64,000 nucleotides of DNA, from NCBI RefSeq assembly GCF_050908995.1, contig NC_135124.1, forward strand, positions 11,346,001-11,410,000, written 5' to 3'. Source of the stretch: Andrena cerasifolii (Eukaryota; Arthropoda; Insecta; Hymenoptera; Andrenidae). The position numbers and the translations under genes are program-made. Shown here in pieces: positions 23,501 through 36,648 of this stretch. The notes beneath the pieces are model-generated. The model was not told where the DNA came from. It saw only the letters and a program-made list of their open reading frames with translations, and did no database searches. The first letter of the stretch is position 1. Every line of letters begins with the position of its first letter.

Positions 23501-26500
23501 ATTCCCACGTATCCTATGTGTCTTCGTAAAATGCGCGTGATTAGAAATTCGAATCCCAGCGGTGTTGCGCCCCGCTTCTTTGTCGGTCGCGGCGGAATTC
23601 CACCGGTATCGAGATTAAATTTTCCTTGAGAGAGGGCCACCCTTTTGCGTCCTCCCCTGTGTCTTCGGGCGTGGCAGACGTACTGGTTCATAGGTACTCT
23701 GGCACGAAGACGCGTGTAGAGATTTCCGCGAGGATATCCATTGAATCTGAAAAGGATGGTGGTGGTAAGAAAGTTTGTCAGAGGTATTTACGAATGCGAC
23801 GAGGCCCCTCGAATCAGCATTAATATTATTCTTCCTCGCTCAAACTTGCCCGAGGGAGGCAGCCGGTATTTCAGGCTGACGAACACGAAGCTCCTCTCTC
23901 GCCTCCGACAGCTCCGCTTTGTCGGGTCTGCGGGTGATTCTCTCGAATCCATTGATGGAAAAATACGGAAGTTTCGCGGGAGTTAAGCCGTGGGATGCGT
24001 AAATTTTGTTTACGCGTCGGGGTAGGTACCGAGCGACAACTTCCAGCGAAGAAACATAAAGGGTAGACTCGTGGCTTGAAAAACGAAGGAATCGAACAGA
24101 GGGCGGGGACGCGTAACGATACTCGCGGTAAAAGAAAAGAATCGCTGGGAGAGTTTTACAGGGAGACGTCGCCCGGGTATTTGTATTGGGACGCGAACTT
24201 CGCCTTGAGATGTTATTAAAGTGTAGACTGTATCGTTAGCCGCAGGGGTAACGACCTGGCTCGACCCAGGAAAGTGGAAACAGGATCGCGAAGAATTACG
24301 AGCCACCGTTGCAAAGGGAGAACCAACCGTTGAATCGGAACGGGAAGAATTCCGGCGCCTCCCTTAATAATGAGGACTAGCAGGCTAGAAGGCAATTTCT
24401 TCCTTCGGTTTTGGATACACCAGCCTCCCCGATAGTTACTTGAACACGAAATTTCCTTGGGATTCACCAACGGCTGATAGTTCGCCGCCGCGCTCGACCA
24501 AGTAGATAGGTTCCCCAACTTTGTCCTCGGCAAAGCTTGTTCGATATTTCGAGTTCGTTAATCAACCAAGAGACTGTATTAAAGGAACTACGGCGGGGCT
24601 GGTTAGCAGATTTATAGCCAGCCATCGATTCACCTTAGGGGAGCGAGACTTACCACGTAATAATTAAAGGAAGAAAGATCAGTCCATGGTAGTAATGAAT
24701 TACGAATTCGCCAGGGGCAAAGAGGATCCGTGGACGTAACTCGGAGGCGTGTCTTTGAGCGCCCGCAGCATCCGTTCAAGAAATTTCGCAGTTACAAAAT
24801 TCGAGGCCGCTCCCTGGTAACAAGGGACGGTGATTAAAAGCCGACGATCGATTTCGAGGATTTCCCCGAGGCGCTGTCTTGACGCGCCTAGCATCTTATT
24901 CTGGGCGAAGTTGCCTTATCGCCTAGGTTCGTCGACCGAGTGTAATTAATTCGACGGATGGTTTCCTCCTGGGTAACTTCCTTCCCGACTTTCGCCGCGA
25001 CCCGCCATCAAAACGCTTTGTTAAAGATTCGATCCACGCGTCAGCTCCTCGCCTTTTAGTTTTCCCCCAGCTAATTACCCGTTTACGCGTGGGCCTCGCC
25101 TATCTTCCGTCCCGTCGGCGCGCAAATCCGCGTTATAAGTAAATTACGGGGCGTCACCCGCGAGCCGCGGGAATATGCAGGAGAATTCAATTGATACAGA
25201 GTGCAATTAATGAGCCGCGAAATAACCGTGCAGGGTGTTGAAGAACAGTGGTACGCGTCTGTCGGAGTCAATCGAAAAACCATTTGGATCACGGCTCTAT
25301 TCAATTACGTGCACGATTCGGCTGTGTTCCGCAGCGGATGCTGCTGGGCACTCGAAAGAGCCTCATCGACAATTAAACTTTTCGATGGACATTCGACTAT
25401 TCGAGCCTGATTCTCGCTTTTCCCTGGCGAGGCTTCGCGTTTCCATTCAACAAGTGCTCTCCGGCCGATTGTTATCGAAACGAGCAGCGAAACAAAAGGA
25501 AGCGCGCGAAACATTGGCGGTAACGGGGCTTTAAAATATCCAGGGGAACAGGGGGCGTTTCGATTTCCTTGCAGGCATTCGACTTCCCGGCGAAAACTTT
25601 CAACGTTACCGCGACTATTCGTGGCTGATGCTGCAGTTTGCTCCAACACTTCGGTTTGTCGGTTAACAAAGTGATAACCACGCAAACCATCGCCGCCAGA
25701 CGGAAACTGGCATATCGAGCCGCTTGATGAAACTTCGGGAATCGATGAGAGGCAAAGTTCGCCGGTGAACTCCGCCCCGCGACTCTCTGTGATCTTAGAG
25801 CTCTTCTCCTGACGGGCGAGCATGCGACCGATTCGATTGCTCCGCGCGCAATCGTCTCCGTGACAGTATAGGTTTCCAAAATTGCGATTCAACCGAACTG
25901 TTACAGAAGATTCAGTGCGCTTGGTAGGTATACTTAATTTAGGCAGCGTGTGTGACTTCGAAACCCACGACTGTTCGGTTACTCGAGCCCTGGACACCGC
26001 CTTTAAAGATTAATCGAATTACCAAGCAAAGAGCACCAGCAGCAATGATCTTCCAAGTCGTTCGTTCCACAGTATGGCGGCGTTTAAAAATGTAACGGCC
26101 AGCGTATTTACCCTCGCGAACGGTTCCACCCACCCGACCTTATTAATATTTATCAGCAGCGGCGGCAGCAACAGTAAGAAAGCGTTCTGGCACCGAGTCA
26201 GAATGGTTTAAGGGTCGGACGGGGGATTCTCGTGGGGGGTTAATACCCAGAAAGCTGCGCGCCGCGCCGTAGAGCCTCAAACAAGCTCCGATAAGGGTTT
26301 TCCGCGCTGGGATCGATCCCTCCATTCGGGATTTAAGATCGAATCGGCCCTAATCTTCCACTGTGGCGGCCCTGATGCCCTCGGTACACAAGACCTACGT
26401 GCCAGCCCTCGCCTCGCATTGTGCGGACTGAAATTCTTCGCGCGCGACACAATTCAGATCCCACAGCTCGCCGCGGCCCGGTTGCATCGTGATCGGGGGA

Positions 26501-29500
26501 ATATCGTCTTATTGCATGCTTCTGAAGGAAATCGAACGGCATTCCGCCGCGGTCCAGAAGCTTAATGCTCCGCCTCTTGTCCCCGAGGCTCCTTTATGCA
26601 CTCATTACCGTGTATTGCACCCGTGAACTGGATCTCCGAAAGCCGCTCGCGGCAGACTTCACGAAATGGTCTGTAAATATTCAAGGAACCCTATGGAATA
26701 TATATAGAACCGTGGAAAGTAAAGTCTGGGAGAATAAGAAGTGCGCCTGTTTCTTAATGCTCTGATATTTCTCGGCATTCTATTCTACCCTTTCGCGCGG
26801 AAGTGAAGCTTCGCCGAAGAATGTGAAGCGAAGCAAATGAAACGGATGAGAAATCCTCCTTTCCATCCCCGGTCCTCGCAAGTTAAATACAAGGGGCAGA
26901 GCACGGTGATTAGCTCGAGAAAGAAAATGGGTTAGAGGGAGTATCTCTGTAACAGTTGAAGGATGATTAATATCCCGGCTTTATCGGTGTGCAACTTGTG
27001 GAAACTCGTTACAAATTAATTAAGCCACCGAAGTGCCATGGGACCGTGATTTATTATATCAGATTATTACGGGGGCGCGGGACAAAAGATTTACGCGAAA
27101 TATCCGCGAGCGAAGTGATAGCTGCGGATCATAAACGCGTGCTCGAGCACCCTGTTTGTTAAAAAATGATACAGACCCGTTATAAAGCAGTCCACCCTCC
27201 GCGCAGGGAGGTAAACACCGCTCAGTCCGGCGCAACAGCTACAAAGATTAATTTCACGCATCGATTTACCGTTCGTTCCGAGAGCGTTCCGCGGGAATCG
27301 TTGGCGCGCGAGGCGAAATTAAACGCATTCGTTTCGCGAACGTTAATTAGCCAGTGGGTGCGTCTGTTGTCGTGAGAAGCCAAGATGTAACGCGTGCCGC
27401 CCGCGATAAATTGCATAACGGAATGGAACTCCCTTTTTCCGCGCCGATGAGCCAGCTCTCAATTTGTACCGCGAATCGATCGGTACTCATCGACGTCAAC
27501 GTGGGGAGAGTAATCATCCGGTACCGATAGCGACACGAGCACGGAAAGAACGAGCCGCCGATACGACGTAATTGATCTTCCACCGGCGTGAATAACATAA
27601 TTGAAAGTTCGCGAGAAGTTGCCCGCCGGCGAAACTTCCACCGTCGCCTTGTCGAGATTTATTATTTCGTTCCGGGACACGTGAAACTGTTGCCTCGGCC
27701 ACCAGGGAACTTTGTTTTCGACCACGGCCGATAGGATCATATTTTACACGGCGTAGCCAATGATAGAGACATCCTTTTCAACCGTGCACCGGATAGAGCA
27801 CAATTTGTTGCCGGAAAGGCACATCGAACCGGACAATCGACTTTTCCTAGATATCAACCAGGGGCCCCCCGTTTACGCGGCGAATCCCGGCGAGCTCGAC
27901 GGCCGAATAACGCGGGCGGGCAACGCGCACGCGGAAGCTAATGCTATAAAACATAATGAAGTATTCATTGTCTGCCGCGATTAATTTACTATCGGGTCGA
28001 CGAGCCAACGATGGGCCGTGATGAATATCGCGAGCGATTAATACGGAAATGGGAATTGTTACATCATCGGGGCTTGTAGCGTACCATTGTACTCGTTCAT
28101 ATAATGTGGAATTGGGCTCGATAATCCGTATTGTGTCTGTCGGCAGGGGAAATCCAGAAAGGTATTTCGAGGGGCTTTATTCCGCGAAAGAATTTCCTTT
28201 ATCCTCTTGAATTTTTGCGCTGCAGCTTTAGCGGCGCGTATTAAATTCCTTTTAGGTCCTTCATTAGTGACTGACGTCGACGAGAATCTCCTTCAGATGT
28301 CTTTGTACGCTCTGATCTACGCTGCGCGATTGGGATAAGGCGGGGAAGATTCCGGGCGGCTCCTCTCCACGAGAACGTAATCGAACTTCGCGGGATTACT
28401 GTTTAATTTCATCGAGATATCACTTCGCGCGTCGTCCAATCTGTACGGTTTCGCTGAAAGGCGGTGGACAAAAAGGTTAACTAGATTTTTTTCATTACCG
28501 CGTCACGTCTTAGGGAATCCATTTTGGAATGAGCTTCGGGGCCGAAGATGGAACGTCTGTCCGTTTTTGTCCCGTGTCTCTTATAACGCGCTGGACTCGG
28601 GAGCTGGCGGGAAGAAGGGACAGCCGCGGATAGGTTTGCTGTGAAACGTTAAACCGAACGTCGCGATGGAAGCTTATCCCGCGACGTCTCGCGTGCAAAT
28701 TGTCACTAGGGAGTACGGATGGAACTGAATCTGCCCATTCGGGATAGATCGTATAGGTTTGTCGCGTCGCTTTTGTCCCGACGCTTTCTTCGCGCTCTGT
28801 GCGCGAAAAATGTTTATCACCGTCAAAATTTCGCGCGCTGTATACGCGCGGGGCACGCTTCGATGCTTTCATATCGGGGAATCTATCATGGTGTCGAGTT
28901 CCGCGCAGCTTTGCCTATTCAAACAGAAGGGCAAAAACACTGGCGCGCCGTAGTTATTGCGAATAGTTGGCAAGAAAGACGCGTGCAAAAAGTCCCGGAT
29001 ATCCAGAAACGGAAAACCCGCGCACACAGAGCTGTACTTTATGGGGAGGGACTTTCGAAGGTTGAACCAGGATCCTCTGCGTGCTTTCCGATAGCTATTT
29101 CCGGGGGCTGAATGTACAGTGGCCAGATTTTTGTAATCATTTCTATTTACCTACACGGTTAAATCAAACCTTGATCAGCAAACTACAGCATTTATTTTCC
29201 ATGTGCAATTGGTCTGCATCCTGCATTTCCCAATCCCCTTTTTCCAGCGCAAACACATGCCGAACTTCGGCAGCTTTATTATTCCACGCCGCATTCCCCG
29301 TTCTCGTATACTAGCTCGGTATTTCTCCACGTCCAAACGAATCGCCTCAAACACTCGCAATAAAATGCGCGAGAAAAAACCGAGAGAAAGCGTGATTGCG
29401 TCCTGGTGGCTGAGCAAATATCGTTCTCATAACACCTAAGGGAATATGCGAAAGTGAGCGCACCGGGACAGTGCGCTTTGAAATTCATCCTCCTATCGCG

Positions 29501-32500
29501 ATTTCCATGTTCCCCAAGCTTCCCATTAAGCTGACGGATTCGCAGCTTGTACGCCGCTCACTTTCCCTCGTCAGACCCCCGTCGAATTTGCTCGTCGAGC
29601 CTCTCGTACATGCGGTGTATCCGCGCTGCGTGGCAACACACGCGGTCTGTAAGTGCAGCAGGCAGGGTCCGTATCGACGGTGAACAGATTCCGTTGTATT
29701 TTACGTGCTGGCCGTGGCCACTGCAATTCGTGGCTCCGGGCCGAAGGTCCTGGAAAAGCTGATAACGCAGGGCAGGCAATTGTCGCTGGTACAGTGGTAA
29801 AATCAACAGGAACTGCTGCCTCCCTCCGTAACTGAAAACGTTCGTAGGGATTGGTGCTTTCCTCTTAAAAGCTTCAGGAACCTCTCTCTTTAACGATCGC
29901 CATGCTCGAGCGGTGTACATTTCAGTGGGCACTGCCAGGCTTCGCCGAGCCACGGATTGGTTTCCATAAAAGTCGATCGACATATACTATGACTTTTATC
30001 GGATCTGTCAGCGAGAGAATAGCGACGGCAAGTTCCGTGCCGGCGACATCCCCGCTGGCCAGACGCAGCTGCGCTAGCAAACAACCGCGGAACAAAAAAT
30101 ATTTGGCATCGGTGGGAGAGCGGGGCCACGATCTGGTTAGCTCTGTTCCCCCAAGTTTTTATTTGCGCGCTCGATTCGCATCCGACCGGAAATCGCCACT
30201 AGAAGGTTCGACGGGAGAACGGAGGAAAGTTTGACGATGGATTTAAATAGCCAGGGCGCGGTGGCTGGTGAGAAAGGCGAAGGGATGCGTGGTTCCGCGG
30301 CGTTTAAACGCTTCCCCCGTTACCTTGACGAGCATCCATATTTCACGATAAGCCGCAGAGTATCGCGGCCCGTATCATGCCCAACAATGGTCGATGATGA
30401 ATTATGGAAATAAACGGGAAGATCCAAGTGCCGCTCCGCCATCAGCGTGCACGGGTGTTCGCGGTGAACCGCGATGAACCACCAGCGTTGGCCGCGAGAA
30501 TTTTTCAATAACTCTTCCACATACCACCGAGCCTAACTCTGTTTAACGCTTCGCGGATGATTCCAGTGGTTAAGTGCACGCGGTGTCAGCCTCGTGACGC
30601 GCCGCGCGTACTGTTTCGTCACTGTAAATCTCGTAAGCAAGATTGTTTCGTACAGTGATGGGCAAAATTTTATCTAAAAGCTTTAAAGAAAGATAACTTT
30701 CGGTTATCCTTTATTCGTACTTGTTTTTCTGAAGAATATATTCAACATAGTTTATCTGTGAGATTTTATATCAGGAAATTCATTTATTGGTCCATCTATT
30801 GGTTCTAAACTGTCCATCTACTGGTGACACGAGCTATGAGTAGAATTTTCATCATTTTATGCTTAAATACATTAATTTTTTTACTTACAGTAATTTTTTT
30901 CTTCAAATTTATACATTTTTACGTGCAAAGCTTTTGATTTTTTTCTAATACAATAGATATTTCTAAGAAACACCTTGATGTAAACATCGGAATATGGACG
31001 TCGGATAAATGGTGGCGCTGTATTCGACTGTCAAATAACAGTTGGAGATAACGAGAAAGCTCTCGGATAGACAGAACGAATAAACTCTCTAAACCAAGCT
31101 CTGACGGATAAAAGTTACATATAAAGTCTCGCGCTACATCCGTCATCGAATAACGAACAAAAGATACAGTAACTTTTATCTAAAACATATTTTAATAATT
31201 TTTTACTTAGACAATGCTCATCTCTGGTTTCGTACATATCTCCATTAGCGATCGTGCTTCCTTCGTTAACCAGTCGCTCCTGGCTTCCCTGCAATATTCC
31301 CTTGCAAACCACGGAAGTCCGCCAATCCCTGAAGCTTTGCGAGGTTAACATCGAGTCAGAGTCCCGCCAATCGGGGCAGCAATTTATTCAGCTTCAATTT
31401 TTGCGCAAAGATCCCTCGCCACACGCGACTCCCAGTGTCCATGATACAGCGCTCGGTGGTTTAATTTAATCCTTTCATAAATCTGCTCGCCGTCAGGACG
31501 TGGAACACGCGCGCTCGCGCGGCCGTGTGTGCTGTCGGGAAGTGCGAAAATCCGACGGCGAAAGGAAGCGTCATTCGCGACAGCCCAGCAATATGTATGG
31601 TAATATCCCGACGCGACGAGACCTGTCCCGGAGTTTTAAGCGCGCGTTCACTTTTCTTCCTGTTCTCGGAGCCCTTTCACCACTCGCCGCGCGATTGTCG
31701 ACGCTCCACGAAATTGCCCCCTCTCGTCATTGTCGTTCGCGTCTGAGGGGGTTTTCACTGGGACCGCGAACAACCCCCGTGATCGTCGATCCTTGGTGAC
31801 TGCATGAAAGGAGCTCGACCACGCTCGCATTGTCACGAGATCGGGGGCTATTATATTTCTGTTTTTGTCCGGCCCGCCGCGGTGAATCGCCTGCCGGCAG
31901 ATCGATAGAAACGCTCCGCGATAATCGTCGAAGCTGCACGGATCGCGAAAGCGCAGGTGGAGCTCGCATTGGTAACGAGTTTTCTCGGTATCTATTGTCC
32001 ATAGAGGAAGCTCTATCGGCTCGGCCACTCTTTCACCGTTCCGTTGCGATTCGTCTAACCAAAACGCGTAACCAAATATTCGCGGAATATACGCGTGGCC
32101 TCTTTGAAAGCCAATCAATCGGCACTGTGGACCGCGGTCCGTGAAAAAGGTTTTCAAATTCGATTGGCGGCTGGAGAATAGATATACTGCTTCGCTGTAT
32201 GATTCGCGGAGGAATAAATAGGGAATGCTTGGTGGAGATGCGTCTGAATGGTACCTGCACCATGTCCAAATCAGTAGTCAAAGATTCACGAGGGAACCTA
32301 CGTGACGGAATCCCCCCGATCGAAAAAGAGGACACCGTGGACCAGCGACGCGATAATGAAATTCCTAAGAAAATTAATTAATCGCGCTCGAGACATCCGT
32401 CCACTTAATAGACGGCTGCTGTCACTCCGATCGTTTAGAAGTCATTAACTGTATAATGGCATTGTAATCGAGATGAATGGATCCTCGGAGGAGATCACGG

Positions 32501-35500
32501 CTCTCGTCGCGATCCGGAATAATTGCGTCCATGAAGGAGCAGTCGTAGGGCACTCGATAAACGATTCCCTGTCCCTAAAAATCCACTGGATCCTCGTTGA
32601 AAGGAGTTGAAACCCAGGACCATGAAAACAGGCAGAGCCGAGTTTGAGTTCGATGCCTTTTACCGACCAATCGTCTGTCAGTTTGACCACCTCGATTCAA
32701 CGGTGCAACTTCGTCGACTTAAAAACGTCCAGAAATGTTTGCCGTGGTAGTTGTGCAATTTTAACGGCTCCCTGGACGCGATTTCAAGTTTGTCCCTGTT
32801 CTAAAACATTTAAAGGGGAATAAGAAGGATAAAACGGAGGGTCAGGGATGAAAGATCGATGCGAGGAGCGAGGGCACCAAAGGGATGCTCGGGCGGCGTC
32901 CGTTTCTGTGCCTAGAGGGTTCTCTTCTCTCCAAGAGGAACTTCTTAAGATTAGGGTTGCCCGAGGGATGCAGGGGGGGAGGAGGGAGAAAAGGAAAAAG
33001 CGAAATCAAGGTTAACCTGCAAGTCGTGTTCCTACCAGGCCACTTACCGACATTTCTTTCCCGAGGCCGATTCTTCCTCTGACCGCGCATTTAGCACTTT
33101 CCTGCCCGTTATTTCCTCTCGATAGCTTTTACACCCCGTCCACCACCCTCGTCCGGTCGATCGCCTGAAAAAAACTCCACGACCTTTCCGACTTCCGCCG
33201 TTTCTCCGCAGGAAAGGGCGAAATAGGTTGTAGCCTGGCCTGATATTCACCCTTTCCCCCTGGCTGGAATTCCAGGGGAATTCAATTAGCCCCCTTTTTC
33301 TCGGGCTATTTCACAAAACCGTAGCACCTTCGGCAACTCGTAACGTCCGAAATTCGAGGAAACGAAGCATCGGCTACGAACTCGATGCAATTCTGGGTGA
33401 TCGCGAAGTTTCTATTCTCCTCGAAGGGTGGCCGTGGCTTTAATTGCATCGAAACGATTTAATCCTTCGACTGTGTCAGTATTCGGCTCCGCGCAGGGCG
33501 GAGAATAGACGGAAACGCGAGGACCGTGTGAAAAGAGACGAGACGGGTGGTTTTCTCTCCTTTCTCGCGAGACGATTCACCGATCACGCGAAATTATGGT
33601 CGACGAGGTTTCAGAAAACGTCAACCCCGAGCTCATCGCGTCGACCGTTTTGTATTCGTTCATCGAACGCGAACGCGCGCCTGCATATTTCTATCATTCC
33701 GCGCTCCTCGTCGCCCTTTTATTTCGCCCCATTCAACCCTCTATCTCGCCTCTTTACCTCCCTCCCCCAACCCTCCACCCACACCGCGTTCGTGCACTGC
33801 GATATAAACGACGCGTCCCACTATCTGCCTTCAGTCAAGCTGAAAACGAGCCGGGACGACAGGCGGAAGATCAGCTTCGTTGTTTGCACCCCCGACGTTT
33901 AAGGAATATTTCTTATGGGAGTCGCGAGTTCTATGGCAAACCAGAGGCCCCTTTCACTGAGAATCTAACATCATCCCACAAACACCGCAAATACTATCGC
34001 ATTCTTTTAAGATCAGCTTGAAACCCGCCATCCAACTGTCACTCCACGTACAGTTAGACTTAAAGGGCTCACGAAATACACAATAATTCGCGGATATCAA
34101 TTGTTCCCTTAAAAAGGATCATTGAATATCGCGACAGCTAAGGGGCTCGGAATTAAATGCACATCGAGCGGGTAAAAGAACGTCGTGGCGGTGTCGGTGG
34201 ACAGGAAAAGTCGCGTAGTTTCGAATAGTCTTTGAACCAGCAATCCCATATGTCCCGAAGCGTTGCACACTCGTGATCCTCCCTTTATTACAGCTCCACC
34301 GTAGCTTCCCTTATTCTCTCTGCTGCATCGGACCAGAAGCCTATACGTATATTTCCATATTCCTTTACTGTGATCCTCCACTGCCGCCGATAGAGTCGAT
34401 CCAGCGATCGAGTCAACTATCCCCTCGCACAGTCCTTCGCCACACCCCTCCTCCGAATGGCAATAGAAGCGGTGAACAATATCAAAGACAAACGCTCGGC
34501 TTTGATTTTCCTCCGCGAGTAATTGCGACGTCGCGGCGTATAATGATCCCCGTGGTAAATAACGAGATCCAATGAACAATGGCGCTGTCTCGAAATTACT
34601 GGAGACTTGTTCGAATGGCAGGAGGAAGCCCTCAGGGCCGTGCAGAGACAGGCGCCTGAGAACTATTTAATGGTCGTCGCGTGCACAAACAGCGCGCCGG
34701 GCATGCATAACGCTAGTGCCTTCAAAACTCACTGATATTAGAGCAGCCCACTGGGTATGCAAATTCCTGCGATTTAATAGGGATGCTTCTATGCGCGCAT
34801 GCAGGTCGCCGTAACGACCTCAGACGCGCGAAAGGGCTCGGTTTATAGGCTCGCGACTCCCTGGAATCGACTTCCCGCTAGAAATCGAGAAAGTACCGGT
34901 AGCCAGTCCCTTCCTGGTCGCACAATGCGCCAGCTTCCGTAATCCGAAGCTCGTGAAGCTGATAGCTATAAACGAACCGCGGAGACGGGCGATAATTAGA
35001 GAGAAGGTTTTTCCTCGTTCGCCTCGTTTTCTTCGCGGAACATTTGACGATCGGCTGAACGCCCACGAAGCTGGTAAATTCTCCCTTTCTGCAGTTATTA
35101 AGGGAGCGTGCTGGTGGAGCACGAAGTGGCTGCGCCCCGTCGTGCGCTCACCGCGGGAGCAAACGTTGATTCTTGGATTTTAAAACACGACCACCCCCCC
35201 CCCTCCCCCGGCAAAATCGATCCTATATAAATGCAAATACGGCGAAGGGTGGAAATTAAAGGACCTAACGAGATGGCCCTGATCGAAGATAGAAGAACGG
35301 CGAGGTCGATTCAATTTCCCAGACGTTGAATTGCAGCCAGCGGAATTACGTCGAAGCAGATGGACGAATCAATTGCAATGCTCAAACTGGTAGAATGGTA
35401 CCGAAACGTTGACTCGCCGGTTTATTCCTCTTTCGGTGGAAGTCACGCTGGCGGGCGTTGCGCAGCAACGAATAGCAAATAATTGCACGGAGGAGTGGAT

Positions 35501-35536
35501 GTTTTAACAAAAATCATGCACTGGCGAGTTAAACAG

Positions 35537-35538
<2 letters not shown>
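17550..35538. other. 18-kb gene desert
   Basis: No exon, RNA gene or well-bounded transposon could be supported. The DNA is mostly CG-rich and unique-looking, with many chance open frames (the longest, 230 codons, is 25305-25997 on the - strand). Small features are a 13-base C run (20241-20253), a short CA run near 23085, and AT-rich patches near 30650-31250. Regulatory DNA or an intron of a gene starting outside the recognised exons is possible. Confidence 0.4.
20241..20253. repeat. Poly-C run
   Basis: Thirteen consecutive C residues, the longest homopolymer of C in the window. A likely site of assembly or replication length error. Confidence 0.9.

Positions 35539-35591
<53 letters not shown>
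35539..35591. repeat. (TA)n microsatellite
   Basis: About 26 uninterrupted AT dinucleotides, the longest pure simple repeat in the window. It produces open frames of alternating Tyr-Ile on both strands that are not genes. Confidence 0.97.
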
Positions 35592-35594
<3 letters not shown>

Positions 35595-35711
35595 TCCCGC
35601 TGCCCTTGCAGCGTTTCGAAAACATGCTGGTTAAATTATACCGTCATCAATGTGGGATCAGGAACCCCCATAGAATAAAAGGGAGCCCGGACTCAGAGAC
35701 CAGAGAGAGTC

Positions 35712-35781
35712 CAGCGTAGCCGTGGTGGCAAACGCGACTGATAATCAGCACGCGAGCGGCTCGAGTTCGATTTCCGACGCC
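35712..35781 (+). other. tRNA-like sequence (degenerate tRNA or SINE head)
   Basis: A box A-like string, TAGCCGTGGTGG (35717-35728), is followed 35 bp later by a box B-like string, AGTTCGATTTC (35764-35774), the spacing of a tRNA internal promoter. A CTGATAA heptamer sits where an anticodon loop would be (it would read GAT, Ile). The anticodon and acceptor stems do not pair well, so this is more likely a tRNA-derived relic than a functional tRNA. Confidence 0.35.
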
Positions 35782-36234
35782 CTGACTCTCTTTTTCTGTA
35801 GTTCCCAAAATACGTAGGAATTACTACATCTATTCCTACATCATTGAAAATAACCGACTGTCATCCGTAAACGCTGGAACACAGCAGTGCAGCGGACTCG
35901 AGGCGATATTATAAATATACCGTTAAACCGAATTACCTGAAGAGCAGTGAGACGCGGAGAAATTCGTACATGCGTGCTTTTTCGAGGAAAAGTAGAACCG
36001 AAGCCACTTCAGTTGGTTGGTATCCTCTTTGGCGGAAGCTGAAAGTCTCTGGACCAGCCGCGATAAGAGAAGCTGCTTAATGTCAAATCAACGGTAGGGA
36101 ACAGTCGAGAAAGTTGCCAGAGAGCCGGTTAAAGAAAGCACCACCCCTTCAGCGCGATGGCATCTCGCCACGATGTTGCGTGGCCTTGAATCTTTTCCCA
36201 TTACCCGGTTGGACCACTTATGGTGATTCAAAGG
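35782..36234. other. Unique sequence without recognised features
   Basis: No coding, RNA or repeat feature was recognised between the tRNA-like sequence and the next inverted-repeat element. Confidence 0.4.
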
Positions 36235-36240
36235 TGAGCG

Positions 36241-36648
36241 TTAGGATGGCTCTTATTTACTCTTGGTAAATTTTTTTTCAAGATTTTCTTCCGCGCCCTT
36301 CAGAATAGTTCCAAATAATTAAAAAACGTTTTTTAGTTTTTCAGACTTTTTTCGAAAACCGTTTGTCGCACGAGAAAGAGTAATAGAACATAAAAGATGC
36401 TTTTCTTGTCCGGATCTAAAACTTTTATTTGACATATTTTTTTATTTAATCAATAACTCGGAAGATATCATATAAAATCTACTTCGCGAGCTGTAAATAA
36501 TGATTTAAATGATTAAGGGCCCAGGGGCACCCTTTCTCGTTATCCGATCGAACTCAAACTTTACACGTTTTTTTCTCTCAATTATTTGGAACTATTCTGG
36601 AGGGTGCCCCGAAGAAAATTCAAAAGTCGAAAATAAGAGCCACCCTAG
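36241..36648. mobile_element. Inverted-repeat (MITE-like) element, about 408 bp
   Basis: The left end TTAGGATGGCTCTTATTT is matched by AAATAAGAGCCACCCTAG at the right end. An internal pair (CAGAATAGTTCCAAATAATT near 36301, AATTATTTGGAACTATTCTG near 36580) extends the repeat for about 70 bp, after which the arms diverge. The flanks carry TGAGC on both sides (36235-36239 and 36649-36653), a possible 5-bp target-site duplication. There is no coding content. Confidence 0.7.

Noticed and set aside
25305..25997. 230-codon - strand frame
   Set aside because: Long, but another overlapping frame is also open, composition is Ser/Arg-rich noise, and no motif or gene structure is seen.
33444..34021. Overlapping + strand frames of 86-152 codons
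   Set aside because: Three frames are open at once in CG-rich DNA and none looks like protein.
34109..34579. 156-codon - strand frame
   Set aside because: No recognised family and no flanking signals. Kept as chance although it is one of the more protein-like frames of the desert.
35541..35591. Tyr-Ile repeat protein on either strand
   Set aside because: Translation of a (TA)n microsatellite.
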